DNA of 40,916 nucleotides, from contig CACYNE010000022.1 of assembly GCA_902775605.1 (NCBI GenBank), forward strand, positions 1-40,916, in the 5' to 3' direction. The position numbers and the translations under genes were made by a program. Within the stretch, counting starts at the first letter, position 1. Each line of letters begins with the position of its first letter. Origin of the DNA: an uncultured Prevotellaceae bacterium. Its GTDB lineage: Bacteria > Bacteroidota > Bacteroidia > Bacteroidales > Bacteroidaceae. Of the stretch, positions 18,106 through 28,145 are shown piece by piece. The notes beneath the pieces are model-generated. The model saw nothing but the letters and a program-made list of their open reading frames with translations, had not been told where the DNA came from and did no database searches.

Positions 18106-18138
18106 CATCCAATTTGAGAATTTAGTATAAATCAGATT

Positions 18139-19917
18139 ATGGCAAAGAAGAAAATTAAGTTTAGTCTCGTCTACCGCGATATGTGGCAGTCGTCTGGAAA
18201 ATTCCAGCCACGCAAGGATCAGTTGGAGCGTATTGCCCCAGTGATTATCGATATGGGTTGTTTTGCTCGTGTTGAGACCAATGGTGGTGCTTTCGAACAG
18301 GTCAACCTGATGGCAGGTGAGAACCCTAACGATGCTGTACGTGCTTTCTGTAAGCCTTTCAATGAGGCTGGTATTCAGACCCACATGTTGGATCGTGGCT
18401 TGAACGCATTGCGCATGTATCCTGTTCCCGATGATGTTCGTGAACTGATGTACAAGGTGAAGAAGGCCCAGGGCGTGGATATCCCTCGTATCTTCTGCGG
18501 TTTGAACGACACGCGTAATATCATTCCCTCTATCAAGTGGGCCAAGGCAGCAGGCATGATTCCCCAGGCCACCCTTTGTATCACCACTTCTCCCGTTCAC
18601 ACTGTTGAGTACTATTCAAAGATTGCCGACGAGGTGATTGCTGCTGGTGCCGAGGAGATCTGTTTGAAGGATATGGCAGGTATTGGCCAGCCCGCTATGC
18701 TGGGTGCTCTGACCAAGGCCATCAAGACCAAGCATCCCGATATCATCATTCAGTATCATGGTCACTCTGGTCCTGGCCTCTCAATGGCTTCTATCCTGGA
18801 GGTATGTAACAATGGTGCCGATATCATCGATACCGCTATCGAGCCCTTGTCATGGGGTAAGGTTCATCCCGATATCATCTCTGTTCAGTCAATGCTGAAG
18901 AACGAGGGCTTCGAGGTGGCCGATATCAATATGAATGCCTATATGCAGGCACGCACACTGACTCAGGAGTTTATTGACGAGTGGCTGGGCTACTTTATCA
19001 ATCCTGCCAACAAGCACATGTCTTCACTCCTGTTGGGTTGCGGACTCCCTGGTGGCATGATGGGTTCTATGATGGCCGACCTTGGCGGTATTCAGACCAT
19101 GATCAATAAGATTCGTGCCCAGAAGGGTGAGGCAGAGCTGACCATGGATGATATGCTGGTTAAGTTGTTCAACGAGGTAGAGTATGTATGGCCTCGCGTT
19201 GGTTATCCCCCATTGGTGACACCGTTCTCACAGTACACCAAGAACATCGCTCTGATGAATCTGCTGACTATCGAGCAGGGCAAGGGTCGTTTCGTCATGA
19301 TGGACGACGCTATGTGGGGCATGATTCTCGGCAAGAGTGGTAAGATTCCCGGAACTGTTGATCCTGAGTTGGTTGAGCTGGCCAAGAAGCAGAACCGTGA
19401 GTTTACCGATGTTGATCCCCATACACTGCTTGAGAACGCTCTCGACAGCTTCAAGAAGGAGATGGACGAGAACGGTTGGGATTATGGTAAGGACAACGAA
19501 GAGCTCTTCGAGTTGGCCATGCACCCCGAGCAGTATCGTGCCTTCAAGAGCGGTCAGGCTAAGAAGCAGTTCCTGGCCGACCTCCAGAAAGCCAAGGACG
19601 CCAAGTTGGGCGCCAAGGTCTCTGCAGAGGAGTTGGCAGCATTGAAGCATGCCAAGGCCGATGCACTGGTATGTCCTTCTGCTGGTCAGATTTTCTATGA
19701 GTTTAATGGTGAGGGTGAGTGCGCTCCTTGTTTGGAGCCGTTCATCGGACAGAAATACGAGGAAGGTCAGACCTTCTGCTACCTTGTTGAGAAGTGGGGC
19801 GAGATTGTTCCCATTCCTGCAGCATTGGGTGGCAAACTCGTTGAGGTCAGTGCCAAGCAGGGCGCCAAGGTTCGCAAGGGCGACGTTCTGGCTTGGATTG
19901 AGCGTACCGAGAAGTAA
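18139..19917 (+). CDS. pyruvate/oxaloacetate carboxyltransferase-type protein with degenerate biotinyl domain
   Basis: It is related to the carboxyltransferase subunit of oxaloacetate decarboxylase and pyruvate carboxylase (subunit B), which moves carboxyl groups between biotin and pyruvate. The HMGL-like barrel has YRDMWQSSGKFQPR (12-25), where usual family members have RDAHQS. It also has the metal-site lysine segment CLKDMAGIG (about 174-182) and the His-x-His pair in YHGHSGPG. The conserved carboxylase domain follows (to about 470, with YVWPRVGYPPLVTPFSQY). The last 80 residues fold like a biotinyl/lipoyl domain but lack AMKM; the equivalent hairpin reads CYLVEKWGEIVPIPA. Biotinylation is therefore doubtful. 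It is a single-gene unit with promoter and terminator. It could work with a separate carrier protein, or the lysine in VEKWGE could be modified; neither is shown here. Confidence 0.82.
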   Translation: MAKKKIKFSLVYRDMWQSSGKFQPRKDQLERIAPVIIDMGCFARVETNGGAFEQVNLMAGENPNDAVRAFCKPFNEAGIQTHMLDRGLNALRMYPVPDDVRELMYKVKKAQGVDIPRIFCGLNDTRNIIPSIKWAKAAGMIPQATLCITTSPVHTVEYYSKIADEVIAAGAEEICLKDMAGIGQPAMLGALTKAIKTKHPDIIIQYHGHSGPGLSMASILEVCNNGADIIDTAIEPLSWGKVHPDIISVQSMLKNEGFEVADINMNAYMQARTLTQEFIDEWLGYFINPANKHMSSLLLGCGLPGGMMGSMMADLGGIQTMINKIRAQKGEAELTMDDMLVKLFNEVEYVWPRVGYPPLVTPFSQYTKNIALMNLLTIEQGKGRFVMMDDAMWGMILGKSGKIPGTVDPELVELAKKQNREFTDVDPHTLLENALDSFKKEMDENGWDYGKDNEELFELAMHPEQYRAFKSGQAKKQFLADLQKAKDAKLGAKVSAEELAALKHAKADALVCPSAGQIFYEFNGEGECAPCLEPFIGQKYEEGQTFCYLVEKWGEIVPIPAALGGKLVEVSAKQGAKVRKGDVLAWIERTEK

Positions 19918-19943
19918 TCACACATCATTATTATTAGGTATAG

Positions 19944-19975
19944 GCCATCGAAACTTTTGCGTTTCGATGGCTTAT
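19944..19975 (+). terminator. terminator after the carboxyltransferase gene
   Basis: An 11-bp perfect stem, GCCATCGAAAC (19944-19954) and GTTTCGATGGC (19961-19971), is followed by TTATTTAGTTTTTA. The T-run is interrupted, so termination may be partial. Confidence 0.75.
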
Positions 19976-19990
19976 TTAGTTTTTATTTTG

Positions 19991-19998
19991 TACCTTTG
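19991..19998 (+). promoter_or_regulatory. -7 element for feoAB
   Basis: TACCTTTG followed by C, 24 bases before the ATG at 20023. It excludes the earlier in-frame start at 19957. Confidence 0.8.
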
Positions 19999-20022
19999 CA
20001 TCCGAATAAAGGAATAGGTCAT

Positions 20023-22425
20023 ATGAAGTTGTCGGAACTGAAAACGGGCGAGAAGGGCGTCATTGTGAAAGTACTGGGCCATGGTGGCTTTCGTAAGCGC
20101 ATCATTGAGATGGGCTTTGTAAAAGGAAAAACCGTTGAGGTTCTCCTGAATGCACCTTTGCAGGATCCCGTGAAATATAAGGTGATGGGCTACGAAGTGT
20201 CGCTGCGCCATCAGGAAGCGGAGCAGATAGAAGTCGTTAATGATGATGGTCTGCAGCAACTTCCTGTTAGCGATGCTGTGGCTCCATCCGTTTCTGACGA
20301 CGAGGTGATGCTTCATCGTCGCGCTCTTCGTGAGCGCCGCACGATTAATGTGGCATTGGTGGGCAATCCCAACTGTGGCAAAACCTCTCTTTTCAACTAT
20401 GCCTCTGGTGCTCATGCCCGAGTAGGAAACTATTCCGGTGTAACGGTCGATGCCACCGAGGCCCATGCCTCGATGTTTGGCTATGAGTTCCTGCTGACCG
20501 ATCTGCCGGGCGCCTATTCCATGTCGTGCTATTCTCCCGAAGAACTCTATGTTCGTAAGCACTTGAGTGAAAAGATGCCCGATGTGGTGATTAATGTCAT
20601 TGATGCCTCCAACCTTGAGCGCAACCTCTATCTCACCACACAGCTTGTCGATATGAACGTGCGCATGGTGTGTGCCCTTAATATGTATGATGAGTTTGAG
20701 CGCCGTGGCGATAGTGTTGATATAAAAGTCTTATCATCACTTTTCGGTATGCCCATGGTTCCTACATCGTTCAAGAGTGGCATGGGTGTCAAGGAACTCT
20801 TCCGTGCCGTGATTCAAGTTTACGAAAAGCAAGAGACCACCCGTCATATTCACATCAACTACGGACACGAGATAGAGCAGGGCATCAGTCACATCCAGAA
20901 ATATCTGAAGGCTGACGAGCATATCCGCCAGCGCTATTCCACCCGCTATCTGGCCATCAAACTTCTGGAGCACGATAGTGACGTCCTTCAATATGTTGGA
21001 CGCCATCTGGCCGAGGAGCACCGTCCTGAGGATCGTAAGCAGTTGTTGCAGGCCCGCGATGTTGCGGCAGCCCGTGTGCAGGAAGAGACAGGCAGCGACT
21101 CCGAGACCGCCATCATGGATGCCAAGTATGGCTTCATCAATGGTGCCTTGAAAGAGGCGGGCTATAAAACAGGATCAAAGAAAGACACCTATCGTGTGAC
21201 CCACATGATTGACAATGTGCTGTCTAACCGTTTCTTAGGGTTCCCCATTTTCTTTGCCATCCTTTTTGTGATGTTCCAAACCACCTTTGCTCTTGGTCAA
21301 TATCCGATGGACTGGATTGATGCCGGCGTTGCCTGGTTGGGCAGTTTGATAGAGGATAGCATGTCCGATGGCCCGTTGCGTTCCATGCTGGTCGAAGGCG
21401 TGGTAGGCGGTGTCGGCAGTGTCATCGTTTTCCTCCCTCAGATTCTGATACTCTATTTCTTTATCTCGCTGATGGAAGACTCCGGCTATATGTCGCGAGC
21501 CGCCTTCATCATGGACCGCCTGATGCACAAGATGGGACTTCATGGCAAGTCGTTCATTCCTTTGGTGATGGGCTTTGGCTGTAATGTGCCTGCTGTGATG
21601 GCCACGCGCACCATTGAGAGTCGCCGCTCGCGTATCATCACCATGATGATTCTGCCTTTCATGTCCTGCTCGGCGCGATTGCCTATCTATATCATGATTG
21701 CCGGCACCTTCTTCGCTTTGGAGTATCGCTCGTGGGTCATGATCTCGCTCTATGCTGTAGGCATCGTGATGTCCGTCATAGCCAGCAAGATATTCTCTTC
21801 GTTTGTCATTAAGGGCGAGGATACGCCATTTGTGATGGAACTCCCACCATATCGTTGGCCCACAGCCAAGGCCATTGGTCGCCATACATGGGAGAAAGGA
21901 AAGGAGTATTTGAAGAAGATGGGTGGCATCATCCTGGTTGCCTCTATCATTGTTTGGGGCTTAGGTTATTTCCCCCATAACGATGACCTCTCCCGCCAGG
22001 AGCAGCAAGAGCAGTCGTATATCGGCCAGATGGGCAAGGTCGTAGAGCCCGTTTTTGCCCCGCAGGGATTCAACTGGAAACTCGATGTGAGTCTGATTGC
22101 CGGTGTGGGAGCCAAGGAGATTGTGGCCTCGTCAATAGGCGTTCTCTATAGCGATGACGATTCCTTTGCCGATGATGACACCTTCTCTGACGACAGCGAG
22201 AAATATACGCGCCTGCACCAACTGATGGCGGCCGATGGCATTACCCCCCTTGCGGCCTATTGCTATCTGCTCTTTGTGCTGATTTACTTCCCTTGCGTCG
22301 CCACCATTGTTGCTATCAAGAACGAGACAGGCTCTTGGCGCTGGGCATCTGTTGCAGCAATCTACACCTCCGTTTTAGCTTGGCTGGTGTCAGCCCTTGT
22401 TTTTCAGGTGGGAAGCCTCTTCTAA
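20023..22425 (+). CDS. feoB: ferrous iron transporter FeoB with fused N-terminal FeoA domain
   Basis: An inner-membrane Fe(II) importer. Residues 1-75 form a FeoA SH3-like domain (MKLSELKTGEKGVI, IIEMGFVKG). A linker follows, then the G domain with G1 GNPNCGKTS (114-122), G3 DLPG and G4-type NMYD. The helical insertion domain and the membrane part come next, with two Gate motifs (near FIPLVMGFGCNVPAVMATR and VGAKEIVASSIG). About eight hydrophobic segments are visible. Total length is 800. FeoA-FeoB fusions are known in Bacteroidetes. There is no visible Fur box. The gene ends 36 bases inside the convergent uvrA 3' end, so the last codons of both share the same DNA. Confidence 0.95.
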   Translation: MKLSELKTGEKGVIVKVLGHGGFRKRIIEMGFVKGKTVEVLLNAPLQDPVKYKVMGYEVSLRHQEAEQIEVVNDDGLQQLPVSDAVAPSVSDDEVMLHRRALRERRTINVALVGNPNCGKTSLFNYASGAHARVGNYSGVTVDATEAHASMFGYEFLLTDLPGAYSMSCYSPEELYVRKHLSEKMPDVVINVIDASNLERNLYLTTQLVDMNVRMVCALNMYDEFERRGDSVDIKVLSSLFGMPMVPTSFKSGMGVKELFRAVIQVYEKQETTRHIHINYGHEIEQGISHIQKYLKADEHIRQRYSTRYLAIKLLEHDSDVLQYVGRHLAEEHRPEDRKQLLQARDVAAARVQEETGSDSETAIMDAKYGFINGALKEAGYKTGSKKDTYRVTHMIDNVLSNRFLGFPIFFAILFVMFQTTFALGQYPMDWIDAGVAWLGSLIEDSMSDGPLRSMLVEGVVGGVGSVIVFLPQILILYFFISLMEDSGYMSRAAFIMDRLMHKMGLHGKSFIPLVMGFGCNVPAVMATRTIESRRSRIITMMILPFMSCSARLPIYIMIAGTFFALEYRSWVMISLYAVGIVMSVIASKIFSSFVIKGEDTPFVMELPPYRWPTAKAIGRHTWEKGKEYLKKMGGIILVASIIVWGLGYFPHNDDLSRQEQQEQSYIGQMGKVVEPVFAPQGFNWKLDVSLIAGVGAKEIVASSIGVLYSDDDSFADDDTFSDDSEKYTRLHQLMAADGITPLAAYCYLLFVLIYFPCVATIVAIKNETGSWRWASVAAIYTSVLAWLVSALVFQVGSLF

Positions 22426-25284
22426 TTCCTGCTTCAGGAATCGTGGTGTATAGCCCTTCTTGCTCTTAGCCACCTCTTCCGGCGTACCTTCACAGAGGAT
22501 GGTACCACCATTTCGTCCACCTTCCGGTCCCATGTCAATGATATGGTCAGCCTGGCTGATGACGTCCAGGTTGTGTTCAATGATAACGACCGTATTGCCG
22601 CGGTCCACCAGTTTGTGAATCACCTGCATCAGGATGCGAATATCATCGAAGTGCAGACCCGTCGTGGGCTCGTCGAGGATGTAGAGCGTGCGTCCTGTGT
22701 CGCGTTTCGACAGTTCCGTTGCCAACTTCACGCGCTGACTCTCACCACCCGAAAGGGTTGTGGACGGCTGTCCCAGTTTGATGTATCCCAGTCCCACATC
22801 CTGTATCGTCTTGATCTTACGCAGGATATCGGGCACGTTCTCGAAGAACTCCACCGCCTGGTTGATGGTCATGTCAAGTACATCGGCAATAGACTTGCCT
22901 TTGTATCTCACTTCAAGGGTCTCTCTGTTATATCGCTTGCCGTGACATTCTTCGCAAGGCACCTGAATGTCGGGCAGGAAATTCATCTCAATCGTCTTAT
23001 AGCCATTGCCTCCGCAAGTCTCGCATCGCCCGCCTTTGACATTGAACGAGAATCGTCCCGGCTTATAGCCGCGAATCTTTGCTTCGGGCAGTCCCACGAA
23101 GAGCGAGCGGATGTCCGAGAAGACGCCCGTATAGGTGGCAGGGTTTGAACGTGGTGTGCGCCCCAGTGGACTCTGGTCAACATTCACCACTTTGTCTATA
23201 TGCTCTATGCCCTCAATACTGTCGTAGGCCATCGGTCTGTGTAGCGAGCGATAGAAATGCTGCGACAGGATAGGCTGTAGTGTCTCGTTGATAAGCGTCG
23301 ATTTGCCTGAACCCGACACACCCGTCACCACGATGAGCTTACCCAGCGGGAAAGAAGCGTCGATATGCTTCAGGTTGTTGCCACTGGCCCCATGAATGGT
23401 GATGAACTTGCCGTTGCCCGCCCTTCTTTCCTTGTTGGCAGAGATGTCGCAACATGCCGTGCGGTTCAGATACTGAGCCGTCAGCGTATTGGTCTTCAGC
23501 AGTTCCTCGGGCGTTCCTTGAAACACCACCTCGCCGCCTTTTCGTCCTGCTCTTGGGCCGATGTCCACGATATAGTCCGCAGCCAGCATCATGTCGCGGT
23601 CGTGCTCTACCACAATGACCGTGTTCCCAAGGTCGCGAAGTTCTTTCAGCGAACGGATAAGACGCTCGTTGTCTCGCTGATGCAAACCAATCGACGGCTC
23701 GTCGAGGATATATAGCACGTTCACCAGTTGCGAGCCAATCTGTGTGGCCAGACGGATGCGCTGACTCTCACCGCCCGACAGCGAGGCCGACTGACGGTTC
23801 AGCGACAGGTAGTCGAGACCCACCTCCAGCAGGAAGTCCACCCTGGTGCGGATCTCCTTCAGTATCTCTGTGGCTATCTGGCGCTGCTGCGCATCCAGAT
23901 GCTCCTCCACGTGGTCCAGCCATTCGCGCATCTCGCTGATATCCATCGAACAGAGTTCCGATATATTCTTGTCCCATACACGATAGGAGAGCGCCTCTCT
24001 GTTCAGGCGCTGCCCGTGACATTCCGGACACTCACAATCCTCAAGGAATTGCTCTGCCCATTTCTGTCCGCCGGCAGTTTCGTCGCTTTCCATGATGTCG
24101 CGCAGGTATTTGGTGACGCCATCGAAAGTCACAAAATAGTCGCTCGATGTGTGTACCAGTTCCTTGTCAATGCGCACGTTCTCGAAAGCACCGTTCATAA
24201 TCTCATTCATCGCCTCGTCCGATATCTCCTCGATGGGCGTGTTGAGCGCGAACTCATATTTTTTCAGGATGGCTTCAATCTGCCAGAAGATGAGCTGGTT
24301 CTTGTATTTTCCCAACGGCACAATGCCGCCATCGCGAATGCTGGCCTTCTTGTTGGGAATCACCTTGTCGAGGTCTATTTCGCTGACCACGCCCAGTCCC
24401 TTGCATCGCTGACAGGCACCTTGAGGCGAGTTGAATGAAAAGACGTTGGGGGCGGGATCGCTATATGAGATGCCCGAGGTGGGGCACATCAGTCGTTTCG
24501 AGAAGAACTTCAGTTCGTTCGTGTCCTTGTCGAGAATCATGATGAGGCCTTCGCCCTGCTTCATGGCTATCTCTACGCTCTTCTTTAGTCTCTCATTACC
24601 AATGCTTTCTGATTCGTTAGCTTCAGGAACGCTTAACTTGTCAACAACCACTTCTATGTCGTGATTCTTGTATCGGTCCACCTTCATGCCTCTGGTGATT
24701 TCCATCACCTCGCCATCCACTCTCACGGTGAGATAGCCCTTGCGCCGCATGCTCTCGAAAAGCTCGCGATAGTGACCTTTACGGTTCCTGACCACAGGTG
24801 CCAATATAAAAATCTTCCTGCCGGCATAGTCCGTCTGAATCATCTCCAGCACGCGCTCCTCGGTATATTTCACCATAGGCTCGCCGGTCATATAGCTGTA
24901 AGCCTTGCCGGCACGTGCATAGAGCAAGCGCAGGTAGTCATAAATCTCCGTGGTGGTGCCTACCGTAGAGCGAGGATTCTTGTTGGTGGTCTTCTGCTCA
25001 ATACTGATGACGGGCGACAAGCCAGTAATCTTATCCACATCGGGACGCTCCATGCCTCCCAGGAAGTTGCGGGCATAGGCCGAGAACGTTTCAATATATC
25101 TTCGCTGACCCTCGGCAAAGATGGTGTCGAAAGCCAGCGACGACTTACCCGAGCCGCTCAGTCCGGTAATCACCGTGAGCGACTGTCGTGGAATCTCTAC
25201 GTCAATGTTCTTTAGATTGTGGACGCGTGCACCATAGACGCTAATCTTTTCGCCTTCGTTATTTGCCACTGGTTTTTCCTCCAT
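22390..25284 (-). CDS. uvrA: excinuclease ABC subunit A
   Basis: UvrA is the damage-recognition ATPase of nucleotide excision repair and loads UvrB. It has two ABC modules: Walker [10 protein letters not shown] near residue 41 and GVSGSGKST near 655. Two LSGGESQR signatures are present. The zinc-binding parts contain CPTSGISYS...CQRCKGLG and [10 protein letters not shown]...[10 protein letters not shown]. At about 964 residues it matches the family. ATG 25284 is the first true ATG; the codon just upstream is TTG. The 5' end overlaps the end of the upstream leftward gene by 26 bp, implying a shared transcript. The 3' end overlaps feoB. Confidence 0.98.
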   Translation of the reverse strand: MEEKPVANNEGEKISVYGARVHNLKNIDVEIPRQSLTVITGLSGSGKSSLAFDTIFAEGQRRYIETFSAYARNFLGGMERPDVDKITGLSPVISIEQKTTNKNPRSTVGTTTEIYDYLRLLYARAGKAYSYMTGEPMVKYTEERVLEMIQTDYAGRKIFILAPVVRNRKGHYRELFESMRRKGYLTVRVDGEVMEITRGMKVDRYKNHDIEVVVDKLSVPEANESESIGNERLKKSVEIAMKQGEGLIMILDKDTNELKFFSKRLMCPTSGISYSDPAPNVFSFNSPQGACQRCKGLGVVSEIDLDKVIPNKKASIRDGGIVPLGKYKNQLIFWQIEAILKKYEFALNTPIEEISDEAMNEIMNGAFENVRIDKELVHTSSDYFVTFDGVTKYLRDIMESDETAGGQKWAEQFLEDCECPECHGQRLNREALSYRVWDKNISELCSMDISEMREWLDHVEEHLDAQQRQIATEILKEIRTRVDFLLEVGLDYLSLNRQSASLSGGESQRIRLATQIGSQLVNVLYILDEPSIGLHQRDNERLIRSLKELRDLGNTVIVVEHDRDMMLAADYIVDIGPRAGRKGGEVVFQGTPEELLKTNTLTAQYLNRTACCDISANKERRAGNGKFITIHGASGNNLKHIDASFPLGKLIVVTGVSGSGKSTLINETLQPILSQHFYRSLHRPMAYDSIEGIEHIDKVVNVDQSPLGRTPRSNPATYTGVFSDIRSLFVGLPEAKIRGYKPGRFSFNVKGGRCETCGGNGYKTIEMNFLPDIQVPCEECHGKRYNRETLEVRYKGKSIADVLDMTINQAVEFFENVPDILRKIKTIQDVGLGYIKLGQPSTTLSGGESQRVKLATELSKRDTGRTLYILDEPTTGLHFDDIRILMQVIHKLVDRGNTVVIIEHNLDVISQADHIIDMGPEGGRNGGTILCEGTPEEVAKSKKGYTPRFLKQELEEASHLKNKG

Positions 25285-25954
25285 CAATATAGTGTCTAAA
25301 CAGGTTTACGTCCTTACGGATATTATATTCTCTGCCATCGGCACCCTTGGCCTTCACAATGACGAAATAGACGCCTTCCTTGCAGTCGCTGCCATGAAAG
25401 GTGCCGTCCCATCCTTTGGTAAGGTCGTTCCATTCGAACAGGCGCTGTCCCCATCGGTTGATGATGGTGGCACGGAATTGCACGATACTCCTGTAGCCAC
25501 TCTTTGCCCGATACACGTCGTTGAGGCCGTCACCATTGGGCGTAAACGCGTTGGGGAAATCCAGCCAACTGTCGGCAATCACAATCTTGATGCTGTCGGG
25601 GTCGATGTCCGAACCGTCCTGGTCTATCTTTGCCTTCAGCAGGATAGAGTAGGTGCCCGATTCGTTGAATGTATATTGTGTGTCCTCCTCGTAGCGTACA
25701 AACATCTCTTCAAATTTGTTGTTGCCCACGTCACGACGGAAATGCCATTCATACGATGCCGTATTGCTGCCCAGTCCCGAAGGGTTGGCCTTGAAGCTCA
25801 CCTCCAGCGGTGCTTGTCCGTTATCAATACTTGTTACTTCATTCGTCACCCCAAGGCTGTCAACATAAATGGCTTTTGGCGATATGGTCTGTGCCGCAGC
25901 CGAAAGAGACATCAAAATGAGGGCGAATAGTGCTATTATGGTCTTCTTTTTCAT
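25259..25954 (-). CDS. type IX secretion cargo with CHU_C (type B) sorting domain
   Basis: A 231-residue secreted protein. The signal peptide is 1-22 (ends SAAAQ). A PKD-like beta domain (about 45-125) has the polycystic-kidney pattern around EVSFKANPSG and YEWHF. The gliding-motility C-terminal domain starts at PNAFTPNGDGLND (134-146), with IINRWGQRLFEW and WDGTFHG following. This CHU_C domain is the type B signal recognised by the type IX secretion system, which implies the organism has that system; no core component is certain in this window. The cargo role is unknown. It shares a transcript with uvrA, an odd pairing. Confidence 0.88.
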   Translation of the reverse strand: MKKKTIIALFALILMSLSAAAQTISPKAIYVDSLGVTNEVTSIDNGQAPLEVSFKANPSGLGSNTASYEWHFRRDVGNNKFEEMFVRYEEDTQYTFNESGTYSILLKAKIDQDGSDIDPDSIKIVIADSWLDFPNAFTPNGDGLNDVYRAKSGYRSIVQFRATIINRWGQRLFEWNDLTKGWDGTFHGSDCKEGVYFVIVKAKGADGREYNIRKDVNLFRHYIDGGKTSGK

Positions 25955-25974
25955 AATTCTTTCTATTTTGTGGG

Positions 25975-25982
25975 CAAAGTTA
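25975..25982 (-). promoter_or_regulatory. -7 element for the CHU_C gene and uvrA
   Basis: Read leftwards: TAACTTTG followed by C, 21 bases before the ATG at 25954. It is back-to-back with the element at 25996, only 13 bp apart. Confidence 0.75.
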
Positions 25983-25995
25983 CAAATTTATTTTG

Positions 25996-26003
25996 TACTT
26001 TTG
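25996..26003 (+). promoter_or_regulatory. -7 element for the LysM operon
   Basis: TACTTTTG, 27 bases before the ATG at 26030. Confidence 0.72.
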
Positions 26004-26029
26004 TCGGCGAAAACAGAAAAAATGAGATT

Positions 26030-27385
26030 ATGAGACATTTATTAAGATATTTTCTAATATGTGTAATGGTCCTTTCACTTCCTCTTTCTGCCTCTGCACA
26101 GACGAAGATGACCCACGAGGTGAAGAAGAAAGAGACCATGTATGGCATCGCCCGCATGTATGGCATCACGGTCGAGGAACTGGTGCAGGCCAATCCTGGC
26201 ATGGAGCAGCCTGACTATCAGTTGAAGAAGGGCTCTTTGATTACCATTCCTACAACAGCGCAACAGCAACAACAGGCATCCCCCCAGACTGTTGTTTCTT
26301 CTCAGAATAACGACAATACCGATGTCCGCAACCGTGCCATCCGCGTGGGTGTGATGCTGCCTTTGCATCATGTCAATAACGACGGCAAGCGCATGATTGA
26401 GTACTATCGTGGCTTGCTGATGGCTTGTGACTCGTTGAAAAAGGAAGGCATTTCTGTAGATATTCATGCTTGGAACCTGCCTGAGAATGGCGATGTGAAG
26501 GCATTGTTGAAAGATCCTGCTGCTGCCAGGTGCGACGTGATTTTCGGTCCGCTCTATTCTAAGTTTGTTTCTCCGCTGTCCGACTTCGTCGAGAGAAACG
26601 ATATCCGCCTGGTGATACCTTTCTCTATCCATGCGCCAGAGCTTTACAGCAACCGCAACATCTTCCAGATCTATCAGGTCCAGAATGACATCTACGAGAC
26701 CACGGCCCGTCGCTGTGCCGAGTGGTTCAAGGACTATCATTCTATTGTCATCGACTGTGGCGACACCACCAGTACGAAGGGTGCTTTCACATTCACCTAT
26801 CGTCGTCAGTTGGAGGTGAGAGACATTCCCTATAGCATCACCAGTCTGAAGTCTTCCGACAATATGTTTGCCAAGGCTTTTTCCAAGACCAAACCCAACC
26901 TGGTTATCCTGAACACAGGCCGCTCGCCAGAGTTGTTGTCTGTCTTTGGCCGACTGAGTGCCATCAAGGCAGCCAATCCTGACATCCAGATATCGATGTT
27001 CGGCTATACGGAATGGATGATGTACATGCAGTATCAGTCGGAGAACTTCCATAAGTACAACGTCCATATCCCTGCACCGTTCTTTTTCAACATGCAGTCG
27101 CCGCAGACCGACCTTATTCAGAAGAACTATCGCCTGATTTTTGGTCAGGACATGATGAACTCGCTGCCTCGTTTTGCCCTCACCGGCTTCGACCATGCTG
27201 TGTTCTTCCTGCGTGGCCTGCATAAATACGGCAAGACGTTCGATGGTGCTGCCGGACGTTTCGGCTATCAGCCCATCCAGACGCCGTTGAAGTTTGAGCG
27301 TATGGGTAATGGCGGTTTGCAGAACCGTGCTTATATGTTCATCCACTATAAGCCCGACCACACCATTGAAACCGTTAATTATTAA
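26030..27385 (+). CDS. LysM-domain protein with periplasmic-binding-protein-like domain
   Basis: A 451-residue envelope protein. The signal peptide is about 1-23 (ends SASAQ). A single LysM peptidoglycan-binding domain (27-74, HEVKKKETMYGIARMYGIT) is followed by a Gln-rich linker (75-95). The third part resembles a type I periplasmic binding protein of the branched-chain amino acid/receptor class (about 102-445): it has IRVGVMLPLHHV, a central DVIFGPLYSKF and FALTGFDHAVFFLRG. In Bacteroidetes this arrangement is annotated as LysM/ABC substrate-binding-like, with no known ligand. It opens a rightward run with the barrel gene 8 bases downstream, which suggests a cell-wall or outer-membrane role. 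Confidence 0.85.
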   Translation: MRHLLRYFLICVMVLSLPLSASAQTKMTHEVKKKETMYGIARMYGITVEELVQANPGMEQPDYQLKKGSLITIPTTAQQQQQASPQTVVSSQNNDNTDVRNRAIRVGVMLPLHHVNNDGKRMIEYYRGLLMACDSLKKEGISVDIHAWNLPENGDVKALLKDPAAARCDVIFGPLYSKFVSPLSDFVERNDIRLVIPFSIHAPELYSNRNIFQIYQVQNDIYETTARRCAEWFKDYHSIVIDCGDTTSTKGAFTFTYRRQLEVRDIPYSITSLKSSDNMFAKAFSKTKPNLVILNTGRSPELLSVFGRLSAIKAANPDIQISMFGYTEWMMYMQYQSENFHKYNVHIPAPFFFNMQSPQTDLIQKNYRLIFGQDMMNSLPRFALTGFDHAVFFLRGLHKYGKTFDGAAGRFGYQPIQTPLKFERMGNGGLQNRAYMFIHYKPDHTIETVNY

Positions 27386-27393
27386 GAGGACAG

Positions 27394-28143
27394 ATGAAGC
27401 CGTTTAAATTCATTTCTTTATTATTCCTCTTTGTTTCCTTCACGGCCTCGGCGCAGGTTGGCGAGCATCGCAATGAACTGGCCGTTGGTTTCAGTGGAGG
27501 CTATGTGATGAGCAATGTAGGCTTTATGCCCGAAGTGCCGCAGGACTGGCATGGTGGAATCACCGGCGGTCTGACGCTGCGCTATACCTCGGAGAAATAT
27601 TTCAAGAGTGTCTGTGCCATTGTGGCCGAGTTGAACTATGTCCAGGTGGGCTGGAAGGAGCGCATCCTCACGCCCAACGATGACCCCGTTGTCAATCCCG
27701 CTACTGGTCTGGCCGAGGAGTATCAGCGCGACATGACCTATCTGCAGATTCCCGTCTTTGCCCGCATGGGGTGGGGACGTGAGCGCAAGGGCATCCAGGT
27801 CTTTGCACAGGCAGGTCCCCAGTTGGGCTTCTTCCTCAACGAGAGCACGAAGACCAATTTCACCAAGCCCAATCTCTCCGCCCGCACCTCGCAGATTGTG
27901 GCTCAGGACAGCATGAGCGTAGAGCGCCGCATGGACTATGGTATTGCAGCCGGCTTGGGCATCGAGTTCTCTGCCAACAGGGTGGGCCACTTCATGCTCG
28001 AAGGCCGTTATTACTATGGCTTGGGTGACATCTTCGGCAATTCGAAGCGCGACTATTTCGGTCGTTCCAATCTCTCGAATATTGTCATCAAGATGACCTA
28101 CCTCTTTGATATTACGCGAAGTAAAAACTCTAAAATTAAATAA
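27394..28143 (+). CDS. PorT-like outer membrane beta-barrel protein
   Basis: A 249-residue protein with a signal peptide (about 1-20, ends FTASA) and eight or so amphipathic strands with aromatic girdles. Typical blocks are LAVGFSGGYVMSNVGF near the start, FAQAGPQLGFFLN in the middle, and a final strand ending MTYLFDI. This matches the Bacteroidetes PorT/outer-membrane-beta-barrel-2 superfamily. PorT itself is a type IX secretion component, but this copy is more likely one of its many paralogues. A GAGGA site lies seven bases before the ATG. Eight bases separate it from the LysM gene and two from the transporter. Confidence 0.82.
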   Translation: MKPFKFISLLFLFVSFTASAQVGEHRNELAVGFSGGYVMSNVGFMPEVPQDWHGGITGGLTLRYTSEKYFKSVCAIVAELNYVQVGWKERILTPNDDPVVNPATGLAEEYQRDMTYLQIPVFARMGWGRERKGIQVFAQAGPQLGFFLNESTKTNFTKPNLSARTSQIVAQDSMSVERRMDYGIAAGLGIEFSANRVGHFMLEGRYYYGLGDIFGNSKRDYFGRSNLSNIVIKMTYLFDITRSKNSKIK

Positions 28144-28145
28144 TT

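Noticed and set aside
19957-20022. N-terminal extension of FeoAB
   Set aside because: It spans a terminator stem and the -7 promoter element, and the FeoA domain begins properly at 20023.
26075-27361. Leftward 428-residue frame opposite the LysM gene
   Set aside because: It is a shadow of the real gene; it lacks a promoter and family motifs.
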